A DNA stretch of 64,000 bases from Candidatus Cloacimonas acidaminovorans str. Evry (GCF_000146065.2 NC_020449.1:930001-994000); one strand, 5' to 3'. Positions 40,900 to 50,404 are shown, counted from the first letter of the stretch. Notes: generated from the letters alone by a model not told the origin. Made by a program: numbers and translations.

Positions 40900-41248
40900 T
40901 TTTAATCCTCAATTAATTATATTTTATTTTTTCTCTTCTTTTTTTCTTCTTGTGAAAATAGCTTTTTTTCATAATAATACTTATCTTATTTAAGGTAGTA
41001 CCTCCTTATTAAATATTTTTTAGAATTTACATTATTAGTTCATAATCCTTATCCTCATTTTTAATGATTAACTCCATCCATATTATTATTGCCATAAATA
41101 CTATTGTTATTAATGTGTCAAGCTGATTCTTAATATTTTATCGCCATTTTATTATCTATGTTTAGATTGGTTCATTATAAGCTATATTGAGAAAATAAGC
41201 GATAATGTTCTATCATCTTCTCTATAAATAAGTTATGATTATCATTCT
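40900..41248. other. AT-rich intergenic region
   Basis: Very AT-rich, no gene seen. It lies between two same-strand genes and presumably carries the promoter of the primase operon. Confidence 0.4.
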
Positions 41249-41767
41249 TTATGTCTCTGAACATCTGCTATCCCAAAAAAAATTTAGTCCCCTGTGAAGA
41301 CAGCGCTTAACAATAGCCACTGCTTCGCTGTAGCCATCCTTTTCCGCTTGTTTCAGCAGGGTGTCTATATCTTTGCGCAGGCGGTCGTATGCCTTGGAAT
41401 CGTCATCATTAAAGCATTTTATTTTACCTGTAGGCAAAGTGGTTTCCTTGCGATACCGAATGAGGGCTTGAATTTCGTCGTCATAAGCGGTTGTAGCATT
41501 GAATGCCTTAAGTTCAATAAGACGGTTCAGGCGTTTATCTACACAGCGCAAGGTCTGTTCATCAGTCATACGAATAGGGGCAAAACGGTAACGGTTGCGG
41601 TTTATGAAATCAGGAGGAATTTGTAAGTTAAGAGCCAATTCCATATCCGCAGCCGGAATCGGGGTATCAGGATGGGCATAAAGCAGGTCTATCACTTTGC
41701 TACCCTTAAAGTTAGGATAGGTCTGCAGCATTGTTTGGATAGGTTCAACGGGCTTATTCATATTCAT
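41249..41767 (-). CDS. hypothetical protein, 172 aa
   Basis: I do not recognise this family. The protein is soluble, helical and charged, with KVIDLLYAHPDTPIPAADME near residue 25 and a basic-acidic coiled-coil-like second half (YDRLRKDIDTLLKQAEKDG). The start has AAGGAG upstream. The setting among replication genes suggests a mobile-element accessory protein; this is inference only. Confidence 0.7.
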   Translation of the reverse strand: MNMNKPVEPIQTMLQTYPNFKGSKVIDLLYAHPDTPIPAADMELALNLQIPPDFINRNRYRFAPIRMTDEQTLRCVDKRLNRLIELKAFNATTAYDDEIQALIRYRKETTLPTGKIKCFNDDDSKAYDRLRKDIDTLLKQAEKDGYSEAVAIVKRCLHRGLNFFWDSRCSET

Positions 41768-42079
41768 CTCCTTATAGTAACTAAATACTTAATACCAATA
41801 ATAGATAAACAATATCTTGTCAAGTAAAATATGAGAAAAGAGTGGAGAAATTATTAGAAAAAAAAGAGGGAAGAATGAAGAGGGGGGAGAGGAGAGTTTC
41901 ACAAAGAGGAAAAGAGAGAAAGAGAGAATTTTACAAAGAGGAAAAGAGAGAAAGAGAGAATTTTACAAAGAGGAAAAGAGAAAAAGAGAAAATAAAATCT
42001 GCGTGAGTACCGCGGGAAACGAAAATATTTAGGAAATAGGGGCTAAATTTCCGGCGTATATATATAGGAGGATAAAATA
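41768..42079. repeat. intergenic region with purine-rich tandem repeat
   Basis: At about 41898-41990 a roughly 32-nt unit containing TTTTACAAAGAGGAAAAGAG occurs about three times. AGGAGG at 42067-42072 is the ribosome site of the next gene. No gene seen. Confidence 0.6.
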
Positions 42080-42517
42080 ATGATTGTAGAATCCAAATTT
42101 GAATTACTCTTCTGCGGTAACTGCGATGGAATGGTATATTATTACAACAAACGCTTAGGCAAAATGATTGCCAGGAAATGGGTGAAACCTAAGACAACGG
42201 CAGCAAACCGGCGTTTGGGAGCAATTACCCGAAATTTGAAGTCCCTGAAGCCATCAGAAGGTTTTATCAAAGACCTGCGAGTTTATATTGCACTCTATGA
42301 TTATTCTCCCGGCGAAAGACATTATATGAGCTGGCAAAATGTATATTTAACGCTGATGTATGCGCTGGCAAAGCAAAATCCAGCAGTTGATTTATTAACA
42401 ATTACCCGAGAACAAATTACATCCGATAACCTGCCCTGCAAAAGTGTGAAAGACGCTATTGAAGCAGGACTTCTGCGTGAGGTTAACGGATATGAGAACT
42501 TGACGCAGGAAATATAA
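42080..42517 (+). CDS. hypothetical protein, 145 aa, first of a paralogous pair
   Basis: Starts at 42080 behind TAGGAGGATAAAATA. No known family recognised. It shares a pattern with the next gene: KMIARKWVKPKTTAANRRLG aligns with CIARRYVVPRLTDQNDLIGS, followed by similarly placed NL, an L..Y.A segment and a C-terminal helical part. No signal or membrane segment. Probably an old tandem duplication. Confidence 0.75.
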   Translation: MIVESKFELLFCGNCDGMVYYYNKRLGKMIARKWVKPKTTAANRRLGAITRNLKSLKPSEGFIKDLRVYIALYDYSPGERHYMSWQNVYLTLMYALAKQNPAVDLLTITREQITSDNLPCKSVKDAIEAGLLREVNGYENLTQEI

Positions 42518-42547
42518 AAACCAAATATTTAAGGAGGGCTTTCTATT

Positions 42548-43000
42548 ATGAAGGTTAAATTCAAGTACGGCATTAGAACCTATAGTGGAACTCTGGATGA
42601 GTTAACCTTTGGTTCCTATTTCAAAGACCGCGTGTGTATTGCACGCAGGTATGTAGTTCCTCGGCTTACAGATCAAAACGATTTGATTGGTAGCAAGATG
42701 AAGAACCTGGCTGTTATTTATGGAGATGTTTCGGAAAGCTACAAAGTAGAACTGAAACAATACGCTGCTATGCATTCCATTTTAACACCCAAAGGAAAAC
42801 TTCCGGCTACTGCCTATGCGTTGTGGGTAAAAATGATGTTCCAATTTGCCAGTGCGGATGCGGAACATATTGACCTATCAACACTTACTTATTCGGATTT
42901 GCAAACCGTAGGCGACGACATTCTGTCTATTTCCTCCGCTGTATCCAACGGGTTTATGGATAATGTTCCCGGGGCGGATAAGCTGACGGCAAATATGTAA
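42548..43000 (+). CDS. hypothetical protein, 150 aa, second of a paralogous pair
   Basis: Starts at 42548 after AAGGAGGGC, 30 bp beyond its paralogue, and ends at a strong terminator. The N-terminal half contains FGSYFKDRVCIARRYVVP; the second half is helical (YALWVKMMFQFASADAEHID). No family recognised. The pair is probably one operon. Confidence 0.75.
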   Translation: MKVKFKYGIRTYSGTLDELTFGSYFKDRVCIARRYVVPRLTDQNDLIGSKMKNLAVIYGDVSESYKVELKQYAAMHSILTPKGKLPATAYALWVKMMFQFASADAEHIDLSTLTYSDLQTVGDDILSISSAVSNGFMDNVPGADKLTANM

Positions 43001-43005
43001 ACAAG

Positions 43006-43033
43006 GGCGGGACTTAGTTCCCGCTTTTTTTTT
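43006..43033 (+). terminator. rho-independent terminator after the paralogous pair
   Basis: GCGGGA (43007-43012) pairs with TCCCGC (43019-43024) around a short loop, followed by nine T residues. Confidence 0.85.
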
Positions 43034-43217
43034 CGCTTATTTTCCACAGATTTATTTTATAAAATATTCTTGGTAGTCATTAGTCATAAGCTCCCGAAAA
43101 ATTATCTAACAGGCAAAGGTTAGAAAAGGTGCTATTGATTCCTTACTTAATTCCCGAAGAACGACAGGGATTTAGTTTTTCCTCTATAAAGAGTGATAAA
43201 TGGAATGTTAATTGCAT

Positions 43218-43475
43218 TTATGAAGATAGTCGCTTCCTGCTTATCCAGTCCTCTGAAAAGCGATGCAGGATAGCACCAAACAGCCGCAGGTAACTCTTTT
43301 CATCCGGGAATATCCTGAAACATTTCTCTCTTCGCTTGAGTTCTTCATTTAAGCACTCCATTAAGTTGGTGCATTTGATTCTACTCCAATGTGCTACTTC
43401 CGCTCTTTCATCTTTTTTTAACTTCGGTTGAGTTATGATCTTCTCCTTGTCTTTTAGTTTTATTAAAACCGTCAA
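43218..43475 (-). pseudogene. remnant of an IS256-family (mutator-type) transposase
   Basis: An 85-codon open frame whose centre (CTNLMECLNEELKRREKCFRIF, written here as two overlapping parts CTNLMECLNEELKRR and RREKCFRIFPDEKS) followed by YLRLFGAILHRFSEDW matches the C-terminal end of IS256-type transposases, where RTTNxxERLNxExKRR and IFPxxxSxxRL are conserved. Full proteins are about 400 residues, so only the last fifth survives. No terminal inverted repeats were identified. It lies between the mobile-element genes and the CRISPR locus. Confidence 0.8.
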
Positions 43476-43612
43476 AACAAAGTGCAGGAATCCGCCTCAA
43501 CCCTTTTCTTCATCTGGCTTAACCTAATTTATACTAACCTTTGAGACACAACTTTCACTTTTTCCTTGACCTAAAGTTAGCACATATTTATCTAGTAATT
43601 GCAGGGGAAGAT

Positions 43613-44557
43613 ATGAAATATTTAGAGATAAAGGCTTTTTATCTTACTGATCAACCTATCGGAATGATAACTGATTTGTCTTCCGCAATTAGAGGTTTGT
43701 GGGGGCGAGGTTTACGCAAAATATACTGTTATCAGAAGCAATTGGAATGTAGTGAATGCCCTTTGGAAAATTGCACTTATTATGTCCTATTCGAGAAACA
43801 GCTTTCCTCTTCCGATCAATACCATCCTTATATTATTCAATCCAGGGTTATTAGTCCCTATCTAATTGAAGCCAAGTTTAAATTTTTCGGTTGGGTCTGT
43901 GATCATCTGGAAAAACTTCTTTATTCCATTATTAATACCAACAATATGCTTCTAAAGAGGGAAGGTAATTCATACAGATTAACCCTGCAGAAAATTGAAG
44001 ATCTGAATTCCAACCAAATTTATAGTGCAGATAGTGAAATGATTACACGTCCTACGCTAAAAATGCTTTATTTCCGACCTGAGGAAGTTCCCTTATTGGA
44101 GATTACCTTCACAACTCCTTTACGCCAAAAACATCAAGGCAAGCTGATGAGTGAATTTATGTGGGAACCCTTTGCCAAGAGTTTAATCAATAGAATTCGC
44201 TTTATCAATGAACACTTTAATAGAAACGAACTGAATATTCCGGAACAGATAAATTTGGACGGAGTGGAAATAAAAGAAGCCAATACCTATTGGAGCGAAA
44301 AAATCAGGGTTTCCTTCCGGCAAGAAAGTAAAATGAGCATTGGTGGTTTGCTTGGTAGTGTTGTTTTAGCCAATGTTTCTCCCGAAATGATAGGTATGTT
44401 GAAATTAGGCAGATACTTACATACCGGTAAACAATGCACTTTTGGCAATGGCGAATTTGCCTTGCGCAACTTATCAGAAAATCAATCTGTTACGGAAAAT
44501 AAATCCACACCAAGCCAAAATAAGGAAATATATTTGTCAGATAAATCTCCACCCTAA
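43613..44557 (+). CDS. cas6: CRISPR RNA endonuclease Cas6
   Basis: About 314 residues from the ATG at 43613, preceded by GGGGAAG; the open frame extends upstream to 43541 but those residues do not look like the family. Cas6 cuts the repeat in the precursor crRNA to leave an 8-nt handle. A RAMP-type fold is suggested by the N-terminal strand and by the C-terminal glycine-rich loop GRYLHTGKQCTFGNGEFAL. A cysteine cluster (CSECPLENC) near residue 50-58 is less usual and could bind metal. It is the first gene of the cas operon. The catalytic histidine cannot be assigned by eye. Confidence 0.85.
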   Translation: MKYLEIKAFYLTDQPIGMITDLSSAIRGLWGRGLRKIYCYQKQLECSECPLENCTYYVLFEKQLSSSDQYHPYIIQSRVISPYLIEAKFKFFGWVCDHLEKLLYSIINTNNMLLKREGNSYRLTLQKIEDLNSNQIYSADSEMITRPTLKMLYFRPEEVPLLEITFTTPLRQKHQGKLMSEFMWEPFAKSLINRIRFINEHFNRNELNIPEQINLDGVEIKEANTYWSEKIRVSFRQESKMSIGGLLGSVVLANVSPEMIGMLKLGRYLHTGKQCTFGNGEFALRNLSENQSVTENKSTPSQNKEIYLSDKSPP

Positions 44558-44618
44558 GCATATATTCAAGTAGGAATACAAGATTCCCAAAATAATATAC
44601 TTCATTAGGAGGTAAAAA

Positions 44619-44717
44619 ATGAAAACTAAAACAATCAAAATCGTCGTTATCGTTGCAACCGCTATTGCAACTATGGGAAAAACATTTCTTCAAACAACCA
44701 AAAAAGCTGAAGAATAA
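44619..44717 (+). CDS. 32-aa predicted membrane peptide between cas6 and cas10
   Basis: An ATG at 44619 follows a perfect ribosome site (TTAGGAGGTAAAAA). The peptide begins MKTKTIKIVVIVATAIATMG and ends KTTKKAEE: a basic start, about 14 hydrophobic residues, then a charged tail. That is the profile of a single-pass membrane microprotein or an uncleaved signal-like peptide. Its stop codon TAA forms part of the cas10 ribosome site (TAAGGAG), so the two are tightly spaced. It is too short for routine gene calling. Translation of this frame could also simply couple cas6 to cas10. No family is recognised. Confidence 0.55.
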   Translation: MKTKTIKIVVIVATAIATMGKTFLQTTKKAEE

Positions 44718-44726
44718 GGAGTGATT

Positions 44727-47234
44727 ATGAGTTTATCTATTCATCATATCGTCCTCGCTGCTCTGATGCATGATGTAGGAAAAGTGATGCAAAGAGCTGG
44801 CTGTTCTGATGTTCCCAAATATAAAGAGAAATGTCGGAAGGATTCTAATAATTACCTTACTTATAAACATGCGATGTGGACTGCGGATTTTCTGGATAGT
44901 CATCCGCTTACTTTACCGGAAGGAAATTGGGAATCAATTGTAGAATTAGCCAGCTCTCATCACTGCAAGGACAGTTGGGAAATGCATAATTATGACCATT
45001 ATTTGGATATGATTATGCAGGCAGATCAAATTTCTTCCAGTTGGGATAGAGAAGAGCCAGAAGAATCATCTACCGACAAGCAACGCTATCTGAAAGTGCC
45101 ACTCTATTCTGTTTTCAGTAAGGTAAGCACCGGGGAAAATAAAACTGCAACTAACTCTACTCAATGGACATATCCCTTACAGAAGTTGACTCCGGATAAT
45201 GCTTTTCCTAAGGAAAGTAATGATTTAATTGACCAAAGAGCTGCTTACAAAGCTCTCTTTGATAGCTTTGAAAAGGATTATTCAACTCTATGTGAATATT
45301 ATAATGATTTGGCAAAGAAAAATATAGCCACTTTTGAAACGGAGCATTTTCCTCAATTTATTGATGCCGTAGATAGCTTGCTGAAAACCTATTTCTGGTG
45401 TGTTCCGGCAAATACTATGGAATCTACACCCATTGGTTCGTTATATCATCATCTGCATAATAGTGCTGCCATTTCCGCTGCTTTATATGCTCAAGATGAA
45501 TGTAAAGAACATAGTGAACCTCCCTTTATAATTATTGCCGCTGACTTGAATGGTATTCAGAATTACCTTTACGACCTCAATCCGGAAAATTCTTCCAAAG
45601 CCAGTAAGCTCTTGCGTTCGCGTTCTTTTCAGATTCAGATGATTATGGAAATGTTGGCGGATAAAGTTATCAATGAACTTGATTTAAGCCACTTAAGCAT
45701 TATTTCCAGCCAGGGTGGAAGGTGGTTTATTCTTGCCAATAACTCTAAAGAAAATGAGCAAAAATTGGAAGAAGTGAAGAGGACTGTAAACGCAGAAATG
45801 TTTACCAGGTTTCTGGGTTTGGTTAGTATTAATCTTAGCTGGGAAACAAAGCTGGGCTTGGCTGACCTGGGGAAAGAACATTTTATTAACACAATGAATC
45901 GGGTATATGAGTTCTTGGAAAAAGAAAAAATGAACAGGTTTTCTGCTTATCTGCAAAAGGATAATCAGTGGCAAACCGAAAACTTCGTTATCAATCACGA
46001 TAATCTTTATTCCGACCAGATATGCGATTTTTGTAAACGGCGAAATTGCGATGATAAATCAAACGAAAAATATAGAGAAATTGAAAGCCCGGAAGAAGAA
46101 AACCCCCGCGTTTGCCATCATTGCTTACAGGAAATTAACTTAGGGAGAAATCTGGCTGAGAATAAAAACAAATTATTTAAGATTTGGCAGGGTGAAGAGG
46201 ATAAAAATACTTATATCCACTTTGCCGGAATGAACTTTTCTCAGGTAAAAGCAGATGAACCGGAGGCGCTTAAAGGAAAAGAGCATTATTTTTGCCTCAG
46301 TGAAGAAAACAAAAACCTCCAAATTCCCAAACGCTATCTTGCTACCCAAGTTCCCATAAAAAATGGCAAGGTTTCTACTTTTGATGAAATTGCTAAACAC
46401 AATGAAGGTTTGCAAGACAATGCTGTAATGAAAGGAGATGTAGATAATCTGGGTTATATTATAAGCCGCGGTTGGCAAAAAGATGATTCTGGAAATCCAA
46501 TTTGCTCCATCACCGAATATTCAACCCTGTCCTTTATGCTGGATTATTTCTTCAGTGCCTATCTACCGGCTCTGATAAAAAAGCAATATCAGGATTCCAT
46601 TTATACCATTTATTCGGGTGGAGATGATTTCTGCTTAATTGGAGCTTATGAAAAAGTAATAGCTTTCGCTTCAGAACTAAATGAAAAGTTCAATGAGTTC
46701 TGCGCTAAAAATCCGGATATTCATTTCTCTGCGGCAATTACTTTGGCTCATTCCAAAGAGCCAATAAAGTTCTCAATTAATTCTACAGAATTAAGATTGA
46801 AAGACGCAAAGCAGGAACCGCATAAGAATTCTTTGCACCTCTATGAAACCATTGTCCAGTGGGATAAATTAACCGATTTATTGGACTTTGCTGATAAATT
46901 AAATAATTGGTTAGATCAAGAAGAGCTAACTCTTCAATTCCTATATCGCTTGCTAACCTACCATCAAATGTATCTGGAAACCCTGAATAAAGAAAATGTA
47001 AACTATCGCAACTTTTTGTATGAGTCCCTTCTCAACTACGATATCAAAAGGAATATAGAAAAAATGAAGGACAATAAACTTACAAATCCTGAAATTGTAA
47101 ATAAACTTAGAAGTTTAACCGGTTTGGAAGAGGGAAACACAATGAAGTATTTAAGAATCCCTCTCTGCCATACAATTTACAAAAACCGCAACAAAACAAG
47201 AACGATAAAAACAAAGGAGAATAAAAATGTATAA
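44727..47234 (+). CDS. cas10: Cas10/Csm1, HD nuclease and cyclic oligoadenylate synthase of type III-A
   Basis: The 835-residue large subunit. Start at the ATG at 44727 with TAAGGAG five bases upstream; a GTG at 44721 would add two residues. An HD-type DNase motif is LMHDVGKV (His15, Asp16). A zinc-finger region follows at about residues 431-470 (CDFCKRRNC and CHHC). The second Palm domain carries the cyclase motif SGGDDF with Gly631-Gly632-Asp633-Asp634. Both activities thus look intact: target RNA binding should trigger single-strand DNA cleavage and conversion of ATP to cyclic oligoadenylates. It overlaps csm2 by 8 bp. Confidence 0.97.
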   Translation: MSLSIHHIVLAALMHDVGKVMQRAGCSDVPKYKEKCRKDSNNYLTYKHAMWTADFLDSHPLTLPEGNWESIVELASSHHCKDSWEMHNYDHYLDMIMQADQISSSWDREEPEESSTDKQRYLKVPLYSVFSKVSTGENKTATNSTQWTYPLQKLTPDNAFPKESNDLIDQRAAYKALFDSFEKDYSTLCEYYNDLAKKNIATFETEHFPQFIDAVDSLLKTYFWCVPANTMESTPIGSLYHHLHNSAAISAALYAQDECKEHSEPPFIIIAADLNGIQNYLYDLNPENSSKASKLLRSRSFQIQMIMEMLADKVINELDLSHLSIISSQGGRWFILANNSKENEQKLEEVKRTVNAEMFTRFLGLVSINLSWETKLGLADLGKEHFINTMNRVYEFLEKEKMNRFSAYLQKDNQWQTENFVINHDNLYSDQICDFCKRRNCDDKSNEKYREIESPEEENPRVCHHCLQEINLGRNLAENKNKLFKIWQGEEDKNTYIHFAGMNFSQVKADEPEALKGKEHYFCLSEENKNLQIPKRYLATQVPIKNGKVSTFDEIAKHNEGLQDNAVMKGDVDNLGYIISRGWQKDDSGNPICSITEYSTLSFMLDYFFSAYLPALIKKQYQDSIYTIYSGGDDFCLIGAYEKVIAFASELNEKFNEFCAKNPDIHFSAAITLAHSKEPIKFSINSTELRLKDAKQEPHKNSLHLYETIVQWDKLTDLLDFADKLNNWLDQEELTLQFLYRLLTYHQMYLETLNKENVNYRNFLYESLLNYDIKRNIEKMKDNKLTNPEIVNKLRSLTGLEEGNTMKYLRIPLCHTIYKNRNKTRTIKTKENKNV

Positions 47235-47658
47235 TTACCAACAAAATCGTAATACCCCACCCGATAGTGTAAAGAAACAATATGGACCCTTTTTTAAAGA
47301 GGACGGTTCTTTAATTCTGGACTGGGTTGGCGAAAAAGCAAATATCACTTCAAAAGATTTTAGTGATAAAAAGATGTCATCTACAGGATTGAGAAACTTT
47401 TATAATGAATTCCTGCGGATTAAGCAACTTCCAACAGAGCATAAGCAAGAGAAATTAATTTTGATAAAACTTCTTGTTGCTAAAGCCAATTATAAAGAAA
47501 TAAATTCAAAAGATAGAAGAAGCAAGATACCACATGAATTCACAATTTTTATTACTAAATTAGTTAAAGAAATAGGCGAAGATATCAAAAAATTTGAAAA
47601 TGCCTGCTTAATTATGGAAGCCATAGTTGGTTTCTTTCCAAATGATAAAGGAGAATAA
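47227..47658 (+). CDS. csm2: Csm2, small subunit of the type III-A complex
   Basis: A 143-residue helical protein with the Csm2 signature: KKQYGPFFKEDGSLILDW, followed by SSTGLRNFYNEFLRIK and KLLVAKANYKE. It forms the inner filament that contacts the target strand. AAGGAG precedes the ATG inside the cas10 end. csm3 starts 2 bp after its stop. Confidence 0.93.
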   Translation: MYNYQQNRNTPPDSVKKQYGPFFKEDGSLILDWVGEKANITSKDFSDKKMSSTGLRNFYNEFLRIKQLPTEHKQEKLILIKLLVAKANYKEINSKDRRSKIPHEFTIFITKLVKEIGEDIKKFENACLIMEAIVGFFPNDKGE

Positions 47659-47660
47659 AA

Positions 47661-48359
47661 ATGTTCACAACTAACATAATTACTGGAAAAATATTGCTTA
47701 GAAGCGGTTTACACATTGGTGGCAATAAGGATACTATGCAAATTGGTGGTATTGATAATCCCGTAATAAAGAATCCCTTAACCAATATGCCCTATATTCC
47801 GGGTTCTTCATTAAAAGGGAAGATGAGATTTTTACTGGAACATTATAATAACTTTGTTCAAGGCGATGGTAAGATACCAGGATTAAAAGTTAACGAGAGA
47901 GAAAATAAAATAGCCATAATTTTTGGGCATCTTGAGCATACTGAAAATAGTACTGATACCAAACCTACCCGGATTATTTTTTCCGATTGTAATATAATTG
48001 GGGCAAGAGATGAAACTGGTAATTTAATTACAGATCTTGAATATCTGAAAGAAAAAATGCTTTCCTGTTTTGTAGAAACAAAAACCGAAGTAACTATTGA
48101 CAGAATTACAGGAACAGCGAAAAAAGGTGGTCTAAGATCTTTAGAAAGAGTGCCTGCAGGTGTGGTTTTTGATTTGCATATTGTGCTGAAAAATTACGAA
48201 GACAGTGATAAAGATAATCTGGAAATAATCAAAAAGGGCTTAAAGCTTTTGGAAAATGATGCTTTGGGCGGTTCAGGTTCCAGAGGAAGTGGTAGAATAG
48301 AATTTCTTGATCTTCAAGTTGATGGAGCTTCTATAGATTTAAAATCAATTCAGCTGTAG
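47661..48359 (+). CDS. csm3: Csm3, backbone subunit and target RNA nuclease
   Basis: A 232-residue RAMP protein that forms the crRNA-binding backbone and cuts target RNA every six nucleotides. The catalytic aspartate is Asp32 in QIGGIDNPVIK; PYIPGSSLKGKMRFLLE and the C-terminal GGSGSRGSGRIEF loop are classic. RNA cleavage should be active, which also shuts off cyclic oligoadenylate synthesis over time. Confidence 0.97.
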   Translation: MFTTNIITGKILLRSGLHIGGNKDTMQIGGIDNPVIKNPLTNMPYIPGSSLKGKMRFLLEHYNNFVQGDGKIPGLKVNERENKIAIIFGHLEHTENSTDTKPTRIIFSDCNIIGARDETGNLITDLEYLKEKMLSCFVETKTEVTIDRITGTAKKGGLRSLERVPAGVVFDLHIVLKNYEDSDKDNLEIIKKGLKLLENDALGGSGSRGSGRIEFLDLQVDGASIDLKSIQL

Positions 48360-48368
48360 GAGGTCGTA

Positions 48369-49373
48369 ATGACTACCTGGAAAATATCCTGGAAACCCTT
48401 ATCTTCTCTTTCCACGCCTTTGCAGAGCGATACAATCTTTGGTCATCTTTGCTGGGCTGTAAATTACTTATGGGAAGATAAGAATAAACTTACGGACTTC
48501 TTAAATGCTCTTAAGGAAGCACCTTGTCTAATATTATCTTCAGCTTTTCCAGCAGGTTCTTTACCCAAACCGGTTATTCCCGTAAAGGATGAATTATTGG
48601 ATGAAATAAGGCAAACTTTGAAAGGAGAGCTGAATGAAATTACGGATTTGGAAATTTCTCAAGTGCTTAAGGATTTGAAAAAAGATAAGTGGATAAGAAG
48701 AAAAGACCTACAAGAAAAGAATTTTGTCTATGATGTAAAAAATGATTTGAAATCTTTATCACTGGTGAAAGGTAAAGAAATACTGAAAAACAGAGGTAAC
48801 CCCAAATTTAATCCTAAATCCGAAGAGGAAATAATAGAGTTTCACAATATGATAGATAGGATAACCGGCACCACTACCGGAAGCGGAGAACTATTTGCCA
48901 GCTCTACCGTATTTTATAATGACATCAGCTTTGAATCCTGGTTGGATACGGATTATTTTGGCGAATCTGAAATCAAGGAAATATTCCAGTTCATTGAACA
49001 GAATGGATTTGGCAAGGATAAGAACACCGGTAAAGGCAAATTTGAAATTCTGGTAGAAGAATTTCATTGGCAGGATTGTCCTCAGAATAATGCTTATCTT
49101 AATCTTTCCAATATGGTTCCCAGTTCAACAGATAGCACTATTGCATCCTATAATTCTAAAACTAAGTTTGGTAAAGTAGGAGGTGATTTTGCTATTCAGA
49201 AGACACCTTTCAAATATCCGATCTATATTATTGAACCAGGAGCTGTATTTTTTGCCCAAGGCAAGGATAAAAAACCGGTAGGTTCGTTACTAAGCAATAT
49301 CCATCCCACCGAGAATATTGTTCAAAACCTGTATTCTTTTAGTATACCAATTAAGATAAGTGAGGAACAATGA
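48369..49373 (+). CDS. csm4: Csm4, crRNA 5'-handle-binding subunit
   Basis: A 334-residue RAMP protein. The start MTTWKISWKPLSSLSTPLQS leads into DTIFGHLCWAVNYLW, a typical Csm4 opening, and a glycine-rich FGKDKNTGKGKFEILVEEF loop follows near residue 220. It joins Cas10 and holds the crRNA 5' handle. Its last four bases overlap csm5 (ATGA). Confidence 0.92.
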   Translation: MTTWKISWKPLSSLSTPLQSDTIFGHLCWAVNYLWEDKNKLTDFLNALKEAPCLILSSAFPAGSLPKPVIPVKDELLDEIRQTLKGELNEITDLEISQVLKDLKKDKWIRRKDLQEKNFVYDVKNDLKSLSLVKGKEILKNRGNPKFNPKSEEEIIEFHNMIDRITGTTTGSGELFASSTVFYNDISFESWLDTDYFGESEIKEIFQFIEQNGFGKDKNTGKGKFEILVEEFHWQDCPQNNAYLNLSNMVPSSTDSTIASYNSKTKFGKVGGDFAIQKTPFKYPIYIIEPGAVFFAQGKDKKPVGSLLSNIHPTENIVQNLYSFSIPIKISEEQ

Positions 49374-50404
49374 TTAGAGAAGGAAATATCAAATATAATG
49401 TGATTCCCTTAAGCTATGTTCATATTGGGAATGGCTCTACTTATGACCCCTTTAGTTTTGTTATCAAGAATGGTTATGCTTATAATATAAATCAAATCGC
49501 TTATATTGAATATCTCAAAAAAACAGCAAGTGCAGAATTTAATAAAGTGCTTGAATCTGAAGATTATAAATCTATACTGAGGTATTTATATGATTGTTTT
49601 GATCCCGATAACCATCTGTATTTAAGTCGCTATCCTGTAAATCCAGATATTGAATCTATTTTTTTAGAGCATATTAAAAATCCTGATAATCAGAATCAAA
49701 TTTGGGCTTTTACCAAAAATGCATTAGGGGTTCCTTATATTCCAGGAAGTTCTGTAAAGGGAGCTATTCGTTCCGCTATTATTGCTGCTTTACAAAGTAA
49801 AATCCAATTAAAAAATTTGAAAAGCGATTTTGAATTTGAATTGTTAGCAGGTGAGAATGAAAAAAAGGCAACTGTTAGTTCTGACCCTTTCAAATATTTA
49901 AAAATTTGTGATGCTCCCTTATCTGATAATTATCTGGATATTGAACGCATTGAAAGAATCTATATTGACAAGAATAAATCTTCTGCTCCTATATACGCAG
50001 AAACAATTAAACCGTCAGAATTGCCAATAACTAAAACGACTTTAACTTTATCGGATAATTTCTTGCAACATAAAGGTATTCAGTATCTTTTTCCTCCTCA
50101 AATGAAGATTATTGATAAAATACTTGCTATATTCCAAACCATAAATAGGTTTTATTATAATAAAATTGAAGAACTTAATAAAAAAATAACTAATCCCGAA
50201 ATAAAAGATGCATATAAACTAATTATTCTGGAATTAAAAAAACTTCTTTCTAATAATCGATCAGGTAATTTTATCCTTCATATCGGAAAGGGAGCTGGAA
50301 CAAATTTATTACAAATCCAAACTCCCAGTAGTGAATTTCCAAAAACCATAAGTTTAGTGGATAAAAAACCTATTGGCTGGCTTAAATTTGAGTTTTATAA
50401 ATAA
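49370..50404 (+). CDS. csm5: Csm5, terminal backbone subunit
   Basis: A 344-residue RAMP protein with IPLSYVHIGNGSTYDPFSFV and VPYIPGSSVKGAIRSAII, the paired Csm5 motifs. It caps the complex at the crRNA 3' end and helps in crRNA trimming. Codon use is more AT-rich than upstream genes but the gene is clearly part of the operon. Confidence 0.93.
   Translation: MIREGNIKYNVIPLSYVHIGNGSTYDPFSFVIKNGYAYNINQIAYIEYLKKTASAEFNKVLESEDYKSILRYLYDCFDPDNHLYLSRYPVNPDIESIFLEHIKNPDNQNQIWAFTKNALGVPYIPGSSVKGAIRSAIIAALQSKIQLKNLKSDFEFELLAGENEKKATVSSDPFKYLKICDAPLSDNYLDIERIERIYIDKNKSSAPIYAETIKPSELPITKTTLTLSDNFLQHKGIQYLFPPQMKIIDKILAIFQTINRFYYNKIEELNKKITNPEIKDAYKLIILELKKLLSNNRSGNFILHIGKGAGTNLLQIQTPSSEFPKTISLVDKKPIGWLKFEFYK

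Noticed and set aside
43541-43612. Longer Cas6 start at 43541
   Set aside because: The extra residues are hydrophobic and unlike the family, and the ribosome site is before 43613.
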